From Spirochaetia bacterium (GTDB lineage: Bacteria; Spirochaetota; Spirochaetia; Treponematales; Breznakiellaceae): a DNA stretch of 32,100 nt. Under the pieces are notes generated by a model. It worked only from the letters and a program-made list of their open reading frames with translations, searched no databases and was not told the DNA's origin. Below, one piece after another: positions 12,999 to 21,964 of the stretch. The stretch lies in the NCBI GenBank assembly GCA_025997655.1, contig BNUW01000006.1, forward strand, positions 1 through 32,100, given 5' to 3'. Positions within the stretch are counted from its first letter, which is position 1. Each line of letters begins with the position of its first letter. The position numbers and the translations under genes were made by a program.

Positions 12999-15692
12999 AT
13001 GAGGGCAGTTGAACTGGAAAAAGCCTATGATCCCAAATCCTTCGAAGACCGTATCTATGCCCAATGGCAGGATGCCGGCGCTTTTAAGCCCCGCCCTGGG
13101 GCAAATTCGGCAGTCAGGGCTGCGTTTACGGTGGTCATTCCGCCCCCCAACGTTACCGGTGTCCTCCACCTGGGTCACGGGCTGAACAATTCGCTGCAGG
13201 ACATTGTGGTCCGCTTCCACCGTATGCGGGGAGAAGCCACCCTTTGGGTGCCGGGCACGGATCACGCGGGGATTGCCACCCAAAATGTGGTGGAGAAGCG
13301 CCTCAAGGCGAAGGGGCAGAGCCGCCGCGACCTGGGGCGGGACAAGTTTGTCGAGGAAACCTGGAAGGTTAAGCAGGAGCATCATGCCATTATTTCCCGG
13401 CAGTTACAGCGTATTGGGGCCAGCGTGGACTGGTCCCGGGAACGGTTTACCCTGGACGAGGGCCTGTCCAGGGCGGTCCGGGAGGTCTTTGTCACCCTTT
13501 ACGAGCGGGATCTCCTCTATAAAGGCAATTATCTGGTAAACTGGTGTCCCAGTTGCGGCACCGCCCTGTCCGACGACGAGGTGGACCATGAGGATACGCC
13601 GGGAAAGATGTACCGCCTGCGCTACCCGGTGGCGGGCGCTCCGTACAGTTTTATCGAGCTTGCCACCACCCGGCCCGAAACCCTGCTGGGGGATACCGCC
13701 GTGGCCGTTCACCCCGAAGATGAACGCTATGCACATCTGGCGGGGAAAACGGTGTGTCTCCCCTTAACGGATAGGGAAATCCCGGTGGTTCAGGATACCT
13801 ACGTGGACCGGGAGTTCGGCACCGGGGTGGTAAAGATAACCCCCGCCCACGACCCCAACGACTGGGAAGTAGCCAAGCGCCACAATCTCCCGGTGATCAA
13901 TATCCTTACCCCCGACGGGAAGCTCAACGATGCGGTTCCGGAAAAGTACCGGGGCCTCCCGGTAAAGAAAGCCCGGGAAGCGGTTCTGGAGGACCTCATA
14001 GCCGGGGGCTTTTTCATCAAGGATGAGGATATCACCCATGCGGTGGGGCATTGTTACCGCTGTCATACGGTGATAGAGCCCTACCTTTCGGAGCAGTGGT
14101 TTGTGCGGATGAAGCCCCTGGCGGAAAAGGCCCTGGCGAGCTGGCGAAGGGGGGAGCTTGTCTTCTACCCCAGGAAGTGGGAAAACACCTACCAGCATTG
14201 GCTGGAAAACATCCGCGACTGGTGCGTAAGCCGTCAGCTCTGGTGGGGCCATCGGATTCCCGCCTGGTACTGTAAGGACTGCGGCAAGACCGCCGTTTCC
14301 CGTACCGACCTTTCCTGTTGCCCCCACTGCGGTTCCGCAAACATTGAGCAGGACCCTGACGTACTGGACACCTGGTTTTCCAGTTGGCTCTGGCCCTTTA
14401 GCACCCTGGGCTGGCCGGAGGACACGGCGGATTTGAAAGCCTTTTATCCCACCACCGCCCTGGTAACCGCCTACGACATCATTTTCTTCTGGGTTGCCCG
14501 GATGATCATGGCGGGGCTGGAGTTTACCGGCAAGGCCCCTTTCCGGGACATCTACATCCACGGCCTTATCCGGGACAAGCAGGGCCGGAAGATGAGCAAG
14601 AGCCTGGGCAACGGCCTGGACCCCCTGGAACTGGTGGACGAGTTCGGCGCGGACGCCCTTAAGTTTACCCTGGCCTTTATGTGCGCCCAGGGCCAGGACC
14701 TGCTGGTGGACAAGGAGTCCTTCAAGATGGGCTCCAAGTTCGCCAACAAAATCTGGAACGCCAGCCGTTACATCCTGATGAACCTGGAAAACAGGAACCT
14801 GGTCTCAAACCCACCCCTCCTTCCGGCGGATAAGTGGATCTACTCCCGGCTTAACGGGGCCGCCAAGGCCATGGCCGAAGCTTTCCTTTCCTACCGCTAC
14901 AACGACGCCGCCCAGACCGCCTACGAATATTTCTGGAACGACTTCTGCGACTGGTATGTGGAGGCCACCAAGCTTTCCCTTAAAACCGGTTCTGATGCTG
15001 CGAACCAAGGTTCGGAAAAAGACCGAGCCGCCACGGTGCTCCTGGATGTGCTGGGGGAATCCCTCAAGCTGCTCCACCCCCTGCTGCCCTTTGTCACCGA
15101 GGAGATCTACGGGAAGCTCAATGCCGCCAAAGGTGCGCCCCTCGACCTGCTGATCACCGCCGCCTATCCTGAATATGATGAAAAACGGCATGATCCCAAG
15201 GCGGAAGAGGACTTCGCTTTTCTTCAGGAATTGGTCAGGCAGGTCAGGACCCTCCGCAGTGAGTGTACCATCACCCCGGATAAAAAGGTGCGGGTTTTGG
15301 TCCGGCTGGGAGGGGAGGCTCTGGGACAGATCCTTACCGAAAACGCGGAATTGGTTAAGATGCTGGCGGGTATCGGGACCCTGGAAACCGCAAAAATCTC
15401 AGAGGCAGGGGGCTCCACGGTTCGCCCCCAGGGGTCCATCGCCGTGGTAGGGGCCGGGTTTGAAGCCTTTGTGTATATCGCCGAGGCGGCGGATTTGGCA
15501 CAGCTTAAACAGAAGTTCACCAGGGAAATTGAGAAGGACCGCAAGTTTATCGGCGTCCTTGAAGCGAAGCTCGCCAATGAGAACTTTCTGAAGAACGCCC
15601 CGGCGGAACTCGTTGAGGGTGAAAAAGTGAAGCTCCGGGAGGCCCTGAAACGGACGGGCAAGCTGGAGTCCTATATCCGCGATATGGCATAA
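12999..15692 (+). CDS. valS: Valyl-tRNA synthetase
   Basis: An 897-residue class I aminoacyl-tRNA synthetase that charges tRNA-Val and edits mischarged threonine. Features in order: N-terminal segment, the HIGH-type motif PPNVTGVLHLGHG (about 48-60), the CP1 editing domain including TTRPETLLGDTAVAVHP, cysteine pairs of a zinc-ribbon insert (CKDCGKTAV...CCPHCGS), the GRKMSKSLGNG loop (KMSKS 531-535), the anticodon-binding domain, and a C-terminal coiled coil of the ValS tRNA-binding arm. The ATG at 12999 follows GAGGAGG. A TATACT at 12968 may be its -10 box. The next gene follows after 8 bp. Confidence 0.97.
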   Translation: MRAVELEKAYDPKSFEDRIYAQWQDAGAFKPRPGANSAVRAAFTVVIPPPNVTGVLHLGHGLNNSLQDIVVRFHRMRGEATLWVPGTDHAGIATQNVVEKRLKAKGQSRRDLGRDKFVEETWKVKQEHHAIISRQLQRIGASVDWSRERFTLDEGLSRAVREVFVTLYERDLLYKGNYLVNWCPSCGTALSDDEVDHEDTPGKMYRLRYPVAGAPYSFIELATTRPETLLGDTAVAVHPEDERYAHLAGKTVCLPLTDREIPVVQDTYVDREFGTGVVKITPAHDPNDWEVAKRHNLPVINILTPDGKLNDAVPEKYRGLPVKKAREAVLEDLIAGGFFIKDEDITHAVGHCYRCHTVIEPYLSEQWFVRMKPLAEKALASWRRGELVFYPRKWENTYQHWLENIRDWCVSRQLWWGHRIPAWYCKDCGKTAVSRTDLSCCPHCGSANIEQDPDVLDTWFSSWLWPFSTLGWPEDTADLKAFYPTTALVTAYDIIFFWVARMIMAGLEFTGKAPFRDIYIHGLIRDKQGRKMSKSLGNGLDPLELVDEFGADALKFTLAFMCAQGQDLLVDKESFKMGSKFANKIWNASRYILMNLENRNLVSNPPLLPADKWIYSRLNGAAKAMAEAFLSYRYNDAAQTAYEYFWNDFCDWYVEATKLSLKTGSDAANQGSEKDRAATVLLDVLGESLKLLHPLLPFVTEEIYGKLNAAKGAPLDLLITAAYPEYDEKRHDPKAEEDFAFLQELVRQVRTLRSECTITPDKKVRVLVRLGGEALGQILTENAELVKMLAGIGTLETAKISEAGGSTVRPQGSIAVVGAGFEAFVYIAEAADLAQLKQKFTREIEKDRKFIGVLEAKLANENFLKNAPAELVEGEKVKLREALKRTGKLESYIRDMA

Positions 15693-15700
15693 GGAGCGCA

Positions 15701-16270
15701 ATGACCACAGAAGAGATGCTTCGCCTAAAAGGTACCTTTATGGCCCCCTACATGCAGCTTGCCACTGCCCTGATCGGGAAGTCCCGTGAGGGGGGGGGTA
15801 ATATGTTCCGGCACCAACTGGATACCATGGCGACCCTCATCGACTATGGGTACATCGACTCGGTGCTCCTCAAGGCGTCGATTGTCCACGATCTCATCGA
15901 GGATATCCCCGATTTTAACCGCAATCTTATTCTATCTACCGATTTTGAGGGCCCCAATGTCTACGACCTGGTGATGGAGGTCACCCGTTTCCCCAATGAA
16001 ACCAAGCCGGAATTTCTTACCCGTATCCTGAAAAATGGTTCCCGGGAGGCCAAGATCCTCAAGGTAGCGGACCGCATATCCAACATGATTTCCCTGGGCT
16101 TTGTGAATAATGTCGATTTCATCCGCCGCTACACCGAGGAAACGGTGCGGTATATCATTCCCATTGCCGAAGAAGTTAATCCGGCCATGCTTGCGGAACT
16201 GCATTCCCTGGTGGAGTCCCGGCGAAAATACGTATCCGTTTTTACCAGGCAGGAAGACGGGAATGACTAA
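15701..16270 (+). CDS. HD-domain protein, small alarmone-hydrolase-like (MESH1/SAH type)
   Basis: A 189-residue single-domain protein resembling the (p)ppGpp hydrolase half of RelA/SpoT. Metal-binding residues are visible: H38 in FRHQLDTM, H63-D64 in IVHDLIEDIP, and D124 in KVADRISNM. There is no synthetase domain, as in MESH1-like small alarmone hydrolases. It would remove 3'-pyrophosphate from alarmones, but the substrate is inferred. It follows valS by 8 bp with AGGAG, a sensible pairing since uncharged tRNA triggers alarmone synthesis. A run of nine G (15790-15798) just before H38 could cause slippage. Its stop overlaps the next ATG. Confidence 0.75.
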   Translation: MTTEEMLRLKGTFMAPYMQLATALIGKSREGGGNMFRHQLDTMATLIDYGYIDSVLLKASIVHDLIEDIPDFNRNLILSTDFEGPNVYDLVMEVTRFPNETKPEFLTRILKNGSREAKILKVADRISNMISLGFVNNVDFIRRYTEETVRYIIPIAEEVNPAMLAELHSLVESRRKYVSVFTRQEDGND

Positions 16271-17111
16271 GCCCGTATGGTGTATCCCCATAGCGATACT
16301 GTTATTCTCCTGCTCCCCCGCTGAGCGGCAGCAGGCCGTTGCGGGAATCCTTGCTAAAGCCGCCGGAAATTCCGCAGAGGCCCAGACAGCGCCAACCGGG
16401 GAGGGGCTGGTGTATCCCGATATGGTACGGCGGGTCTTATCCCGCTCCCTGATACCGGGGGATCTTTCCCGCCGGGTGATGTCCTCCGCCGCAGAGGGCC
16501 CCAACTTTATTCTGGATCTGCTTGCCTGCCTTGAGGGCGACCCCTATCTCAGGCGCTTGGTGGACAAAGGCCACGCCCTGCCCGAAGGCTATGCGCCTGC
16601 GGACCTGGTGGAACTTACTGGGGAGGGTTACTACCGGATAAGCCGCCCTGGGCTCATGCTCCGCCAAGCTGCCGCAGATTCCCTGGAAGTGATGGCCGCC
16701 GCCGCCCAGGCTGAGGGGGCAACCCTCACCGCCGCATCAAGCTACCGGTCCTATGACTACCAGGTGGAGGTCTATGCCCGGAATGTGGCCTTCGATGGCC
16801 AGGAAGAGGCGGACAGGGTTTCCGCCCGCCCCGGCTACAGCCAGCACCAGACCGGCCTGGTGCTAGACTTCGGCCCTATCGACAATTCCTTTGCCGCAAC
16901 CCCGGGGGGCCGGTGGATGCGGGACAACGCCGCCCGTTTCGGCTGGTCCCTGTCCTTCCCCGATGGCTGCGAGGATATCACGGGCTATGTGTGGGAAAGC
17001 TGGCACTACCGCTACGTGGGACCGGAACTGGCCGCCTTTATCGACGCCTACTTCGACGGGATACAGCAATATGCCTTGCAGTTTATCTATGAATGGGAAA
17101 ATACCCTTTGA
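16263..17111 (+). CDS. M15B D-alanyl-D-alanine carboxypeptidase-like lipoprotein (VanY family)
   Basis: A 282-residue protein. The ATG at 16263 lies inside the end of the HD gene, giving an 8-bp overlap. The N-terminus is a lipoprotein signal (ILLFSCS). The M15B zinc motifs are SQHQTGLVLDFG (H195, D202) and ESWHYRYVG (E245, H248), with the SSYRSYDYQ substrate loop before them. Such enzymes remove the terminal D-Ala from peptidoglycan stems and set the level of cross-linking. With the M23 lipoprotein it forms a cell-wall editing set in this window. An upstream extension of the frame exists but lacks the signal peptide logic. Confidence 0.88.
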   Translation: MTKPVWCIPIAILLFSCSPAERQQAVAGILAKAAGNSAEAQTAPTGEGLVYPDMVRRVLSRSLIPGDLSRRVMSSAAEGPNFILDLLACLEGDPYLRRLVDKGHALPEGYAPADLVELTGEGYYRISRPGLMLRQAAADSLEVMAAAAQAEGATLTAASSYRSYDYQVEVYARNVAFDGQEEADRVSARPGYSQHQTGLVLDFGPIDNSFAATPGGRWMRDNAARFGWSLSFPDGCEDITGYVWESWHYRYVGPELAAFIDAYFDGIQQYALQFIYEWENTL

Positions 17112-17271
17112 ATCAACATCATACAATTAGGTCTATTTTTTCTGCTTGCATTTCATGGTGAACCGTAGTATTAGGGGAGGTTATTGGCATCCTTTGGACC
17201 TGCCCCCATTTGGAGACAGATGCTTTCTTCTGACCCTTGCCTATTTTGCCCTAATATAGTATCCTCGTAAT

Positions 17272-17508
17272 ATGCAGATGACCTTGAATATACCTGATGC
17301 TGCCAATATTTCGGAAGTGGATGCCCAAATCTTATTTGCCATCAAGCTTTTTGAGGCTGAAAAACTCTCTTTGGGGAAAGCTGCGGAAGTTGCCGGGCTT
17401 TCATACCGTACATTTTATGAGTTGCTTATGCGGTATGACATTCCCATAGTTACCTATAGCGAAGAAGATGTCAAAGCGGAAGTTAAAAATGCCCACCGGT
17501 ATTTTTAA
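17272..17508 (+). CDS. UPF0175-family antitoxin
   Basis: A 78-residue protein of the UPF0175 family: N-terminal strand MTLNIPD, then a helix-turn-helix-like LFEAEKLSLGKAAEVAGLSYRTFYELLMRYDIPI, and a polar tail EEDVKAEV. UPF0175 proteins are commonly paired with DUF3368 PIN-like toxins, as here, and probably bind both the operator and the toxin. TTGCCT near 17239 and TATCCT near 17262 may be its promoter, leaving almost no leader. The toxin gene overlaps its 3' end. Confidence 0.82.
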   Translation: MQMTLNIPDAANISEVDAQILFAIKLFEAEKLSLGKAAEVAGLSYRTFYELLMRYDIPIVTYSEEDVKAEVKNAHRYF

Positions 17509-17950
17509 CAAGCTCATTATCTCCGATACAAGCTGCTTAATAGCCCTTACAAATAGTAATCGTTTGGATATTCTTTACCGCCTCTGCCATTCAATCATCA
17601 TAACACCGGAAGTAGCGGCTGAATATGGAGAGCCATTACCGGAATGGATACAAGTACTTACCGTCAAGGATGCTTCAAAAACGCAATCCATTCATACATT
17701 CCTGGGGCTTGGGGAATCAAGCGCCATCGCCTTAGCGCTTGAAACTGAAAATGCCTTAGTTCTGCTTGATGATAAAAAGGCCCGCCGCTATGCAAAAAAT
17801 ATCGGGCTTGAAATCATGGGTATATTGGGTCTGTTAATACAGGCTAATAGAATGGGACTTATCGAAAATGTTGATGAAATAGCGGCTGATTTACAGGCGG
17901 TAGATTTCCGTCTGCCTGCCAATGCGAGTCAACTAATAAATGACAAATAA
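17489..17950 (+). CDS. DUF3368 PIN-like toxin
   Basis: A 153-residue protein (160 if the in-frame ATG at 17468 is used). It carries the PIN acidic residues in ISDTSCLIALTN, GLGESSAIALALE and LVLLDDKKARRYAKNIGLEIMG, and ends with the helical tail typical of DUF3368. The family is predicted to be an RNase toxin partnered with UPF0175. Either start overlaps the antitoxin gene, so expression is coupled with antitoxin first. The pair adjoins decayed genes and an IS element, as is common for mobile toxin-antitoxin loci. Confidence 0.82.
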   Translation: MPTGIFNKLIISDTSCLIALTNSNRLDILYRLCHSIIITPEVAAEYGEPLPEWIQVLTVKDASKTQSIHTFLGLGESSAIALALETENALVLLDDKKARRYAKNIGLEIMGILGLLIQANRMGLIENVDEIAADLQAVDFRLPANASQLINDK

Positions 17951-18091
17951 GCAAATACCATCCTGACATACGGTTATGGTGACAGAAAACTATGGCAAGG
18001 CCGCTATTCCCGCCTAAGCAATTGCAGTGATTTGAGTACCGCCTGTTCATCAACAAGTGCATGCCCTTGCACCTTTGCTGTGTTATGCCCC

Positions 18092-18220
18092 CTACTGCTC
18101 GCTATAACTCCACGCCTTGTTGCCGTAATAGTCGCTAAAGTTGTTTAGAAAACTACTGCCCAGTGCTACATTGGCGCCAATGCGTATCAAGGTAAGGCCC
18201 GTGCAGCTCTGAAAGGCGTC
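18092..18220 (-). pseudogene. BspA-like leucine-rich-repeat protein, C-terminal remnant
   Basis: The minus strand reads GDAFQSCTGLTLIRIGANVALG, the classic BspA/LRR_5 repeat pattern, then SSFLNNFSDYYGNKAW and a stop at 18094-18092. A TAG followed by a run of eight G closes the frame upstream, so only about 42 codons remain. BspA-like proteins are surface adhesins abundant in treponemes. Confidence 0.6.
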
Positions 18221-18235
18221 CCCCCCCTACTGCAA

Positions 18236-18540
18236 CTACGTCCATTCGGAAATATCCTTTTTCGATACCCCCCATTCTAATCCAAATACGGTATTTTTGA
18301 TATTACAGTATTTACAAAAAGAAACTGGTTTTGCTAAAAACTCAAAAAGCTCTTCCTTCGTTTTTACTTTATAAATATCTATACTATCGTTATCGCCGAC
18401 CGTCAATTTTTTATTAAAATACTTGTTAAAATATTTCATATATGCAATCACTATGCAAGTATATAGTTTTCCGTCTATTAACTGGACACAGGTATTTATC
18501 ATGTGGCAATGTTTATAATTGTACCTGCTATTTTGCTTTC
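18236..18540 (-). pseudogene. Radical SAM protein, C-terminal SPASM-like remnant cut by IS66
   Basis: The frame is open from the IS left end to the TAG at 18238-18236. It holds the auxiliary-cluster cysteines NYKHC, INTC, LIDGKLYTC and FCKYCN, and ends WGVSKKDISEW, which resembles the C-termini of glycan- or peptide-modifying radical SAM enzymes. The catalytic CxxxCxxC half is missing and is not found on the other side of the IS, so the gene is dead. An ATG at 18502 is internal. Confidence 0.65.
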
Positions 18541-18621
18541 GTAAACGTCAAAAGCGCCCCACCTTATAAAAAAACAGCCACGGCCCTAAACTTCCGGGAA
18601 TCAAATATTTCGGAGGCGAAA

Positions 18622-18918
18622 ATGAAGCGTTACAGCGAGGAAGAGAAGCGGATGTGGGTGGAGGACTGGAAGGGAAGCGGAACCGGCCGGTACACCTACG
18701 CAAAAAGGAACGGCCTAAACCCGGCAACCTTAAAGAACTGGGTGAGAGAAGCCGAGGGACCCCAGGATTTTGTGGAAATAAAGCCCCCATTACCCGTTCC
18801 CATGGGATGCGTGCCGGAAATCCTCATAGAAAAAGGGGACATCAAGGTTCACATCCCGGCGGCCATCAACCGGCAGGATTTACGTACGGTTATCCAAAGT
18901 CTGGGGTGGCAGCCATGA
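18622..18918 (+). CDS. tnpA: IS66 TnpA
   Basis: A 98-residue accessory protein of IS66 elements with an N-terminal helix-turn-helix (SEEEKRMWVEDWKGSG...NGLNPATLKNWVREAEG). The ATG at 18622 follows CGGAGG. It overlaps tnpB by ATGA. It is required for transposition in the family, but its exact role is not known. Confidence 0.82.
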   Translation: MKRYSEEEKRMWVEDWKGSGTGRYTYAKRNGLNPATLKNWVREAEGPQDFVEIKPPLPVPMGCVPEILIEKGDIKVHIPAAINRQDLRTVIQSLGWQP

Positions 18919-19277
18919 CCATAGACATAAGCAAGGCAAAGATCTACATCCGGCCCGGACACACGGACATGAGAAAAGCGGTCAATGGGCTGACCCTGCT
19001 GGTGAAAGAAAAGATGGAGCAGGATCCCGCGAACCTCTGGTTCGACAGCGGAAGCGTGTATCTGTTTTGCAGCCGGAACGGGAAACTGCTAAAGGCGGTG
19101 TGGTGGGACGAGACCGGGTTCTGGATGAGTCAGAAACGGCTAGAGAAGGATCGGTTTCCCTGGCCGTCTACGGCGGAAGAAGCGCTGGAGATAACGGGCG
19201 AAGAAATCCAGATGCTGTTGCGGGGGATCGATTTTTTCAAAGCGCACAAAGCGTTGAAATATAAACGGGCAAGTTAA
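18915..19277 (+). CDS. tnpB: IS66 TnpB (Orf2)
   Basis: A 120-residue protein with the IS66 Orf2 signature: IYIRPGHTDMRKAVNGL, LWFDSGSVYLFCSRNGKLLKAVWWDETGFW and the RFPWPS segment. Full length for the family. The start overlaps the tnpA stop (ATGA at 18915-18918). The role in transposition is accessory. Confidence 0.9.
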   Translation: MTIDISKAKIYIRPGHTDMRKAVNGLTLLVKEKMEQDPANLWFDSGSVYLFCSRNGKLLKAVWWDETGFWMSQKRLEKDRFPWPSTAEEALEITGEEIQMLLRGIDFFKAHKALKYKRAS

Positions 19278-19331
19278 AAAAAAGTAAAAAAAGTATTTAC
19301 AAGGATCGCCTATTGTGGTAGAATAACTGTC

Positions 19332-20964
19332 ATGGAAATGGCAGCCGCAATAGGCGATGAAATAAAAAACTATATCCTGCAAATTGAAAACGAAAACAAA
19401 GAATTAAAACACGCCCTTGATGAAAATACGAAACAGCGGAAAGAACTTGAAGCGGAAAACCAGCGGCTTGAAGAAAGGTTACGGCTGGCTCTGTTCCGGC
19501 AATTTGGCCGGGCAAGCGAACGGTTTATCGGGAAAGGACAGCAGCCTCTGTTTGGGAACGAAGAAATTCCGGATGGGAAAGCAGAACCGCCTGAGCCTGC
19601 AGGCATACCGGTAAAAGCCCACATTCGGAACGCTAAAGGGCGGAAACCGATTGACCCTAAAATCCCCCGTAGGGAAATACCGATAGACATACCCGAAGAA
19701 GACAAACAGTGCGCCTGCGGGCACCCCCTGGTTTGCATTGGCGAAGACATAACGGAACGATTAGTAATAATACCGGAACAGGTATATGTTGAGCAGTATC
19801 ATGTAAAAAAATATGCCTGCCATCATTGTGAAGGGTCCGGGGACGTCAGACCGAAGGTCTGCGACAAACCAGCAGTACGGACCGGGAAAGTACCGGAAAC
19901 CATTATGCCGGGAAGCATAGCGACGGCGGGATTGTTAAGTTTTATATTTGTGAAGAAATATGACGATCATGTGCCGTATTATCGCCAGGAAGCGGGTTTT
20001 GAACGAATCGGGGTGAATATATCCCGGCAGGACATGAGCAATTGGCAGATGAAGACAGGGAACCGGCTGGAACCCCTGATAGAAAAACTAAAAGCCCATG
20101 TGAAAAGCGGATCGGTGATGCAGATGGATGAAACCCCCATGATGCGAATCTTTGGTTCGAGTGATGCGTGAACCGGGCCGAAGCAATACCAGCAAATCGT
20201 ATATGTGGCTTGCCTGCGGCGGGCCGCCCGACAAACCGGCGCTTTTCTATGAATACAATGAAACTCGTGCGAGCGAAAATGTGATTCCCTTTCTTGAGGG
20301 GTTCAAAGGATACCTGCAAACGGACGGATGGGGCAGTTATAATGCTGCTCTTATAGGATATCCGGATGTTATTCATGTCGGCTGTTTTGCCCATGCCCGA
20401 AGAAAGTTCTTTGAAGCGATGAAAGCGGCGGGGGCAGTAGGGACTGAAAAAACATGCGGCGCAGCACAGGCGATCTCATACATAAAGGGGCTGTACACCG
20501 TTGAAAAAGATTTGCGGGAAAAGGTGAAGAAGCGCATCATATCATTGGAGGAGTTCCTTGAAGAACGGATCCGGAGATGCACACCAATAATAGTAAGTTT
20601 TCATAAGTGGCTTGAAAAACAGTCGGAAGAAGTATTGCCCAGCTCTGCCTTAGGAGCAGCGATAAAATACACGCTCAACCGATGGCCCACCCTGATCAAA
20701 TATCTCTGCCATGCGGAACTGACCCCGGACAACAACGCTACCGAACGGGGGATACGGCCGTTTGTTATGGGGAGGAAAAACTGGGTCATGTGCGGCTCTC
20801 CGGAGGGCGCAAAAACTGCCTGCGCTCTTTATTCCCTTATTGAGACGGCCAAGGCTAACAACCTGAACCCCTACAGTTACCTGAAAACCGTTTTTGATAA
20901 AGTGCCAACCTTGGCCCCCGGCGACGATTGGGGGCAACTGCTGCCCTGGAACATCACCCCCTGA
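19332..20964 (+). pseudogene. tnpC: IS66 TnpC transposase, frameshifted
   Basis: The DDE transposase of IS66, normally one protein of about 510-540 residues, is split into two frames (19332-20171 and 20152-20964). The first carries the N-terminal coiled coil, the zinc-binding CACGHPLVC...CHHCEG segment and the first catalytic Asp (QMDET). The second carries the second Asp (YLQTDGWGSY) and the Glu (NNATERGIRPF). Around 20142-20163 about 16 extra bases (CGAATCTTTGGTTCGA) appear between ATGATG and GTGATGCGT, which accounts for the +1 shift. No slippery sequence typical of programmed frameshifting is seen, so the IS is probably inactive by itself. Confidence 0.85.
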
Positions 20965-20995
20965 TTTTTCGGGAGTGGCTGCTTTTGACGTTTAC

Positions 20996-21156
20996 AAACC
21001 GCCGCCCTTGATGCCGACAAGCTGCTGTTGCTTGCGGTGTCAAGAGCGGCGGGCAGGGACGGCAGGCGCGTACCTGCCTTGTTATTCGGACACACGGCGT
21101 ACCGCTTTAGTCCTGCTAACCGTCCCTATAAAAAAATTGGCATAACACGACAGGCT
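20996..21156. other. Intergenic remnant after IS66
   Basis: GC-rich sequence with only short open frames and no recognisable protein. It does not contain the missing part of the radical SAM gene. GGCATAACACG at 21138-21148 is the reverse complement of a similar stretch near 18081-18089. Confidence 0.3.
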
Positions 21157-21801
21157 TTATAGTTCCGCATTATATGCCTCGACCATGTAATTTATTGTAG
21201 GAACAATGGAAGGACCTATTGTACTCCAATATGATGAGTAGGTGGAGCTGGAATAGGTACTTTTTAGGGTTGCTGCGCCTGAGTTAATTTCCTGTAACGT
21301 TGCATTGCTTGAATCAGCAGTCACGGAAATAAGCTCATCAAGTTTATCCATTGCCTGAGTATGTGTGGCGCTGAGGCTTAACGTTGTTATTGAACCTGAG
21401 CCGCCGCCGCCATCGCCGCCATCGCCGCTGTCACCAGCTACTTCCGCATTATATGCGTCGACCAAGGCATTTATTTGAGTAATAGCGTCACTACCATATG
21501 TACCCCAGACTGATTCGGCGGCGGATATAGAAGTTTTCCCGTTTACTGCGGATGTGTTAATTCCCTGTAACGTTGCATTGTCTGAACCAGCAGTCGCGGC
21601 AATAAGCTCATCAAGTTTTGCCACTGCCTGAGCATATGTGGCGCTGGCGCTTAACTGTTCTATTGTGCTGCCACCACCACCACCGCCGCCGCCGCCGCCC
21701 GACGAAGTCGCATTCGCGCACCCTGTCAGAACCATTCCCAATACCAGCGCTGCCGCTAAAGCAGCTAATACCGGCAGACCAAAAAATCGAAGCTTTTTCA
21801 T
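21157..21801 (-). CDS. Lipoprotein with two duplicated domains and Gly linkers
   Basis: A 214-residue lipoprotein: signal peptide with lipobox VLTGC (C28), a run of about ten glycines, a domain of about 75 residues, an acidic Gly/Asp linker, and a second copy of the domain. Both copies share SATYAQAVAKLDELI / SATHTQAMDKLDELI, a NATLQ segment and an INALVDAYNAE-type C-terminal helix, so they arose by duplication. The ATG is preceded by AAGGAGG. No enzymatic motif is seen; a surface-exposed helical protein is likely. The glycine run is encoded by triplet repeats (about 21669-21698) and may vary in length. Confidence 0.75.
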   Translation of the reverse strand: MKKLRFFGLPVLAALAAALVLGMVLTGCANATSSGGGGGGGGGGSTIEQLSASATYAQAVAKLDELIAATAGSDNATLQGINTSAVNGKTSISAAESVWGTYGSDAITQINALVDAYNAEVAGDSGDGGDGGGGSGSITTLSLSATHTQAMDKLDELISVTADSSNATLQEINSGAATLKSTYSSSTYSSYWSTIGPSIVPTINYMVEAYNAEL

Positions 21802-21887
21802 AAAAAGCCTCCTTTCCAGATATGAACCACCCCGGAAGGGACGGTTTCTTCCACACCGTTCAGCGGCGTAAAATACAGGGGGATATG

Positions 21888-21934
21888 AAAAAAAAGCCCC
21901 CGGGACAATACGGATAACCGTACCGGAGGAGGGC
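21888..21934 (-). terminator. Intrinsic terminator or attenuator in the lipoprotein leader
   Basis: On the minus strand an imperfect GC-rich stem (arms within 21896-21934, including GGTACGG/CCGTA and GCCC/GGGC) is followed by eight T (21895-21888). It lies 87 bp upstream of the lipoprotein ATG with no minus-strand gene before it, so it would interrupt the leader. Confidence 0.55.
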
Positions 21935-21964
21935 GTTCTGTTGAGTGTGCGCGTAATTCGTTGT

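Larger units (their letters stand above)
18541..20995 (+). mobile_element. IS66-family insertion sequence
   Basis: 2455 bp bounded by inverted repeats beginning GTAAACGTCAAAAGC (perfect for 15 bp), with the GTAA start typical of IS66. It contains tnpA, tnpB and a frameshifted tnpC in the usual order. The flanking 8-mers TTGCTTTC (18533-18540) and AAACCGCC (20996-21003) do not match, so no target duplication is present. Confidence 0.9.

Noticed and set aside
18081..21148. GTGTTATGCC and GGCATAACAC flanking the IS region as paired recombination sites
   Set aside because: The match is only about ten bases, with no supporting arms or duplication.
21661..21698. Triplet repeats taken as a possible microsatellite array
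   Set aside because: They are in frame and simply encode the glycine linker of the lipoprotein; kept only as a variability note.
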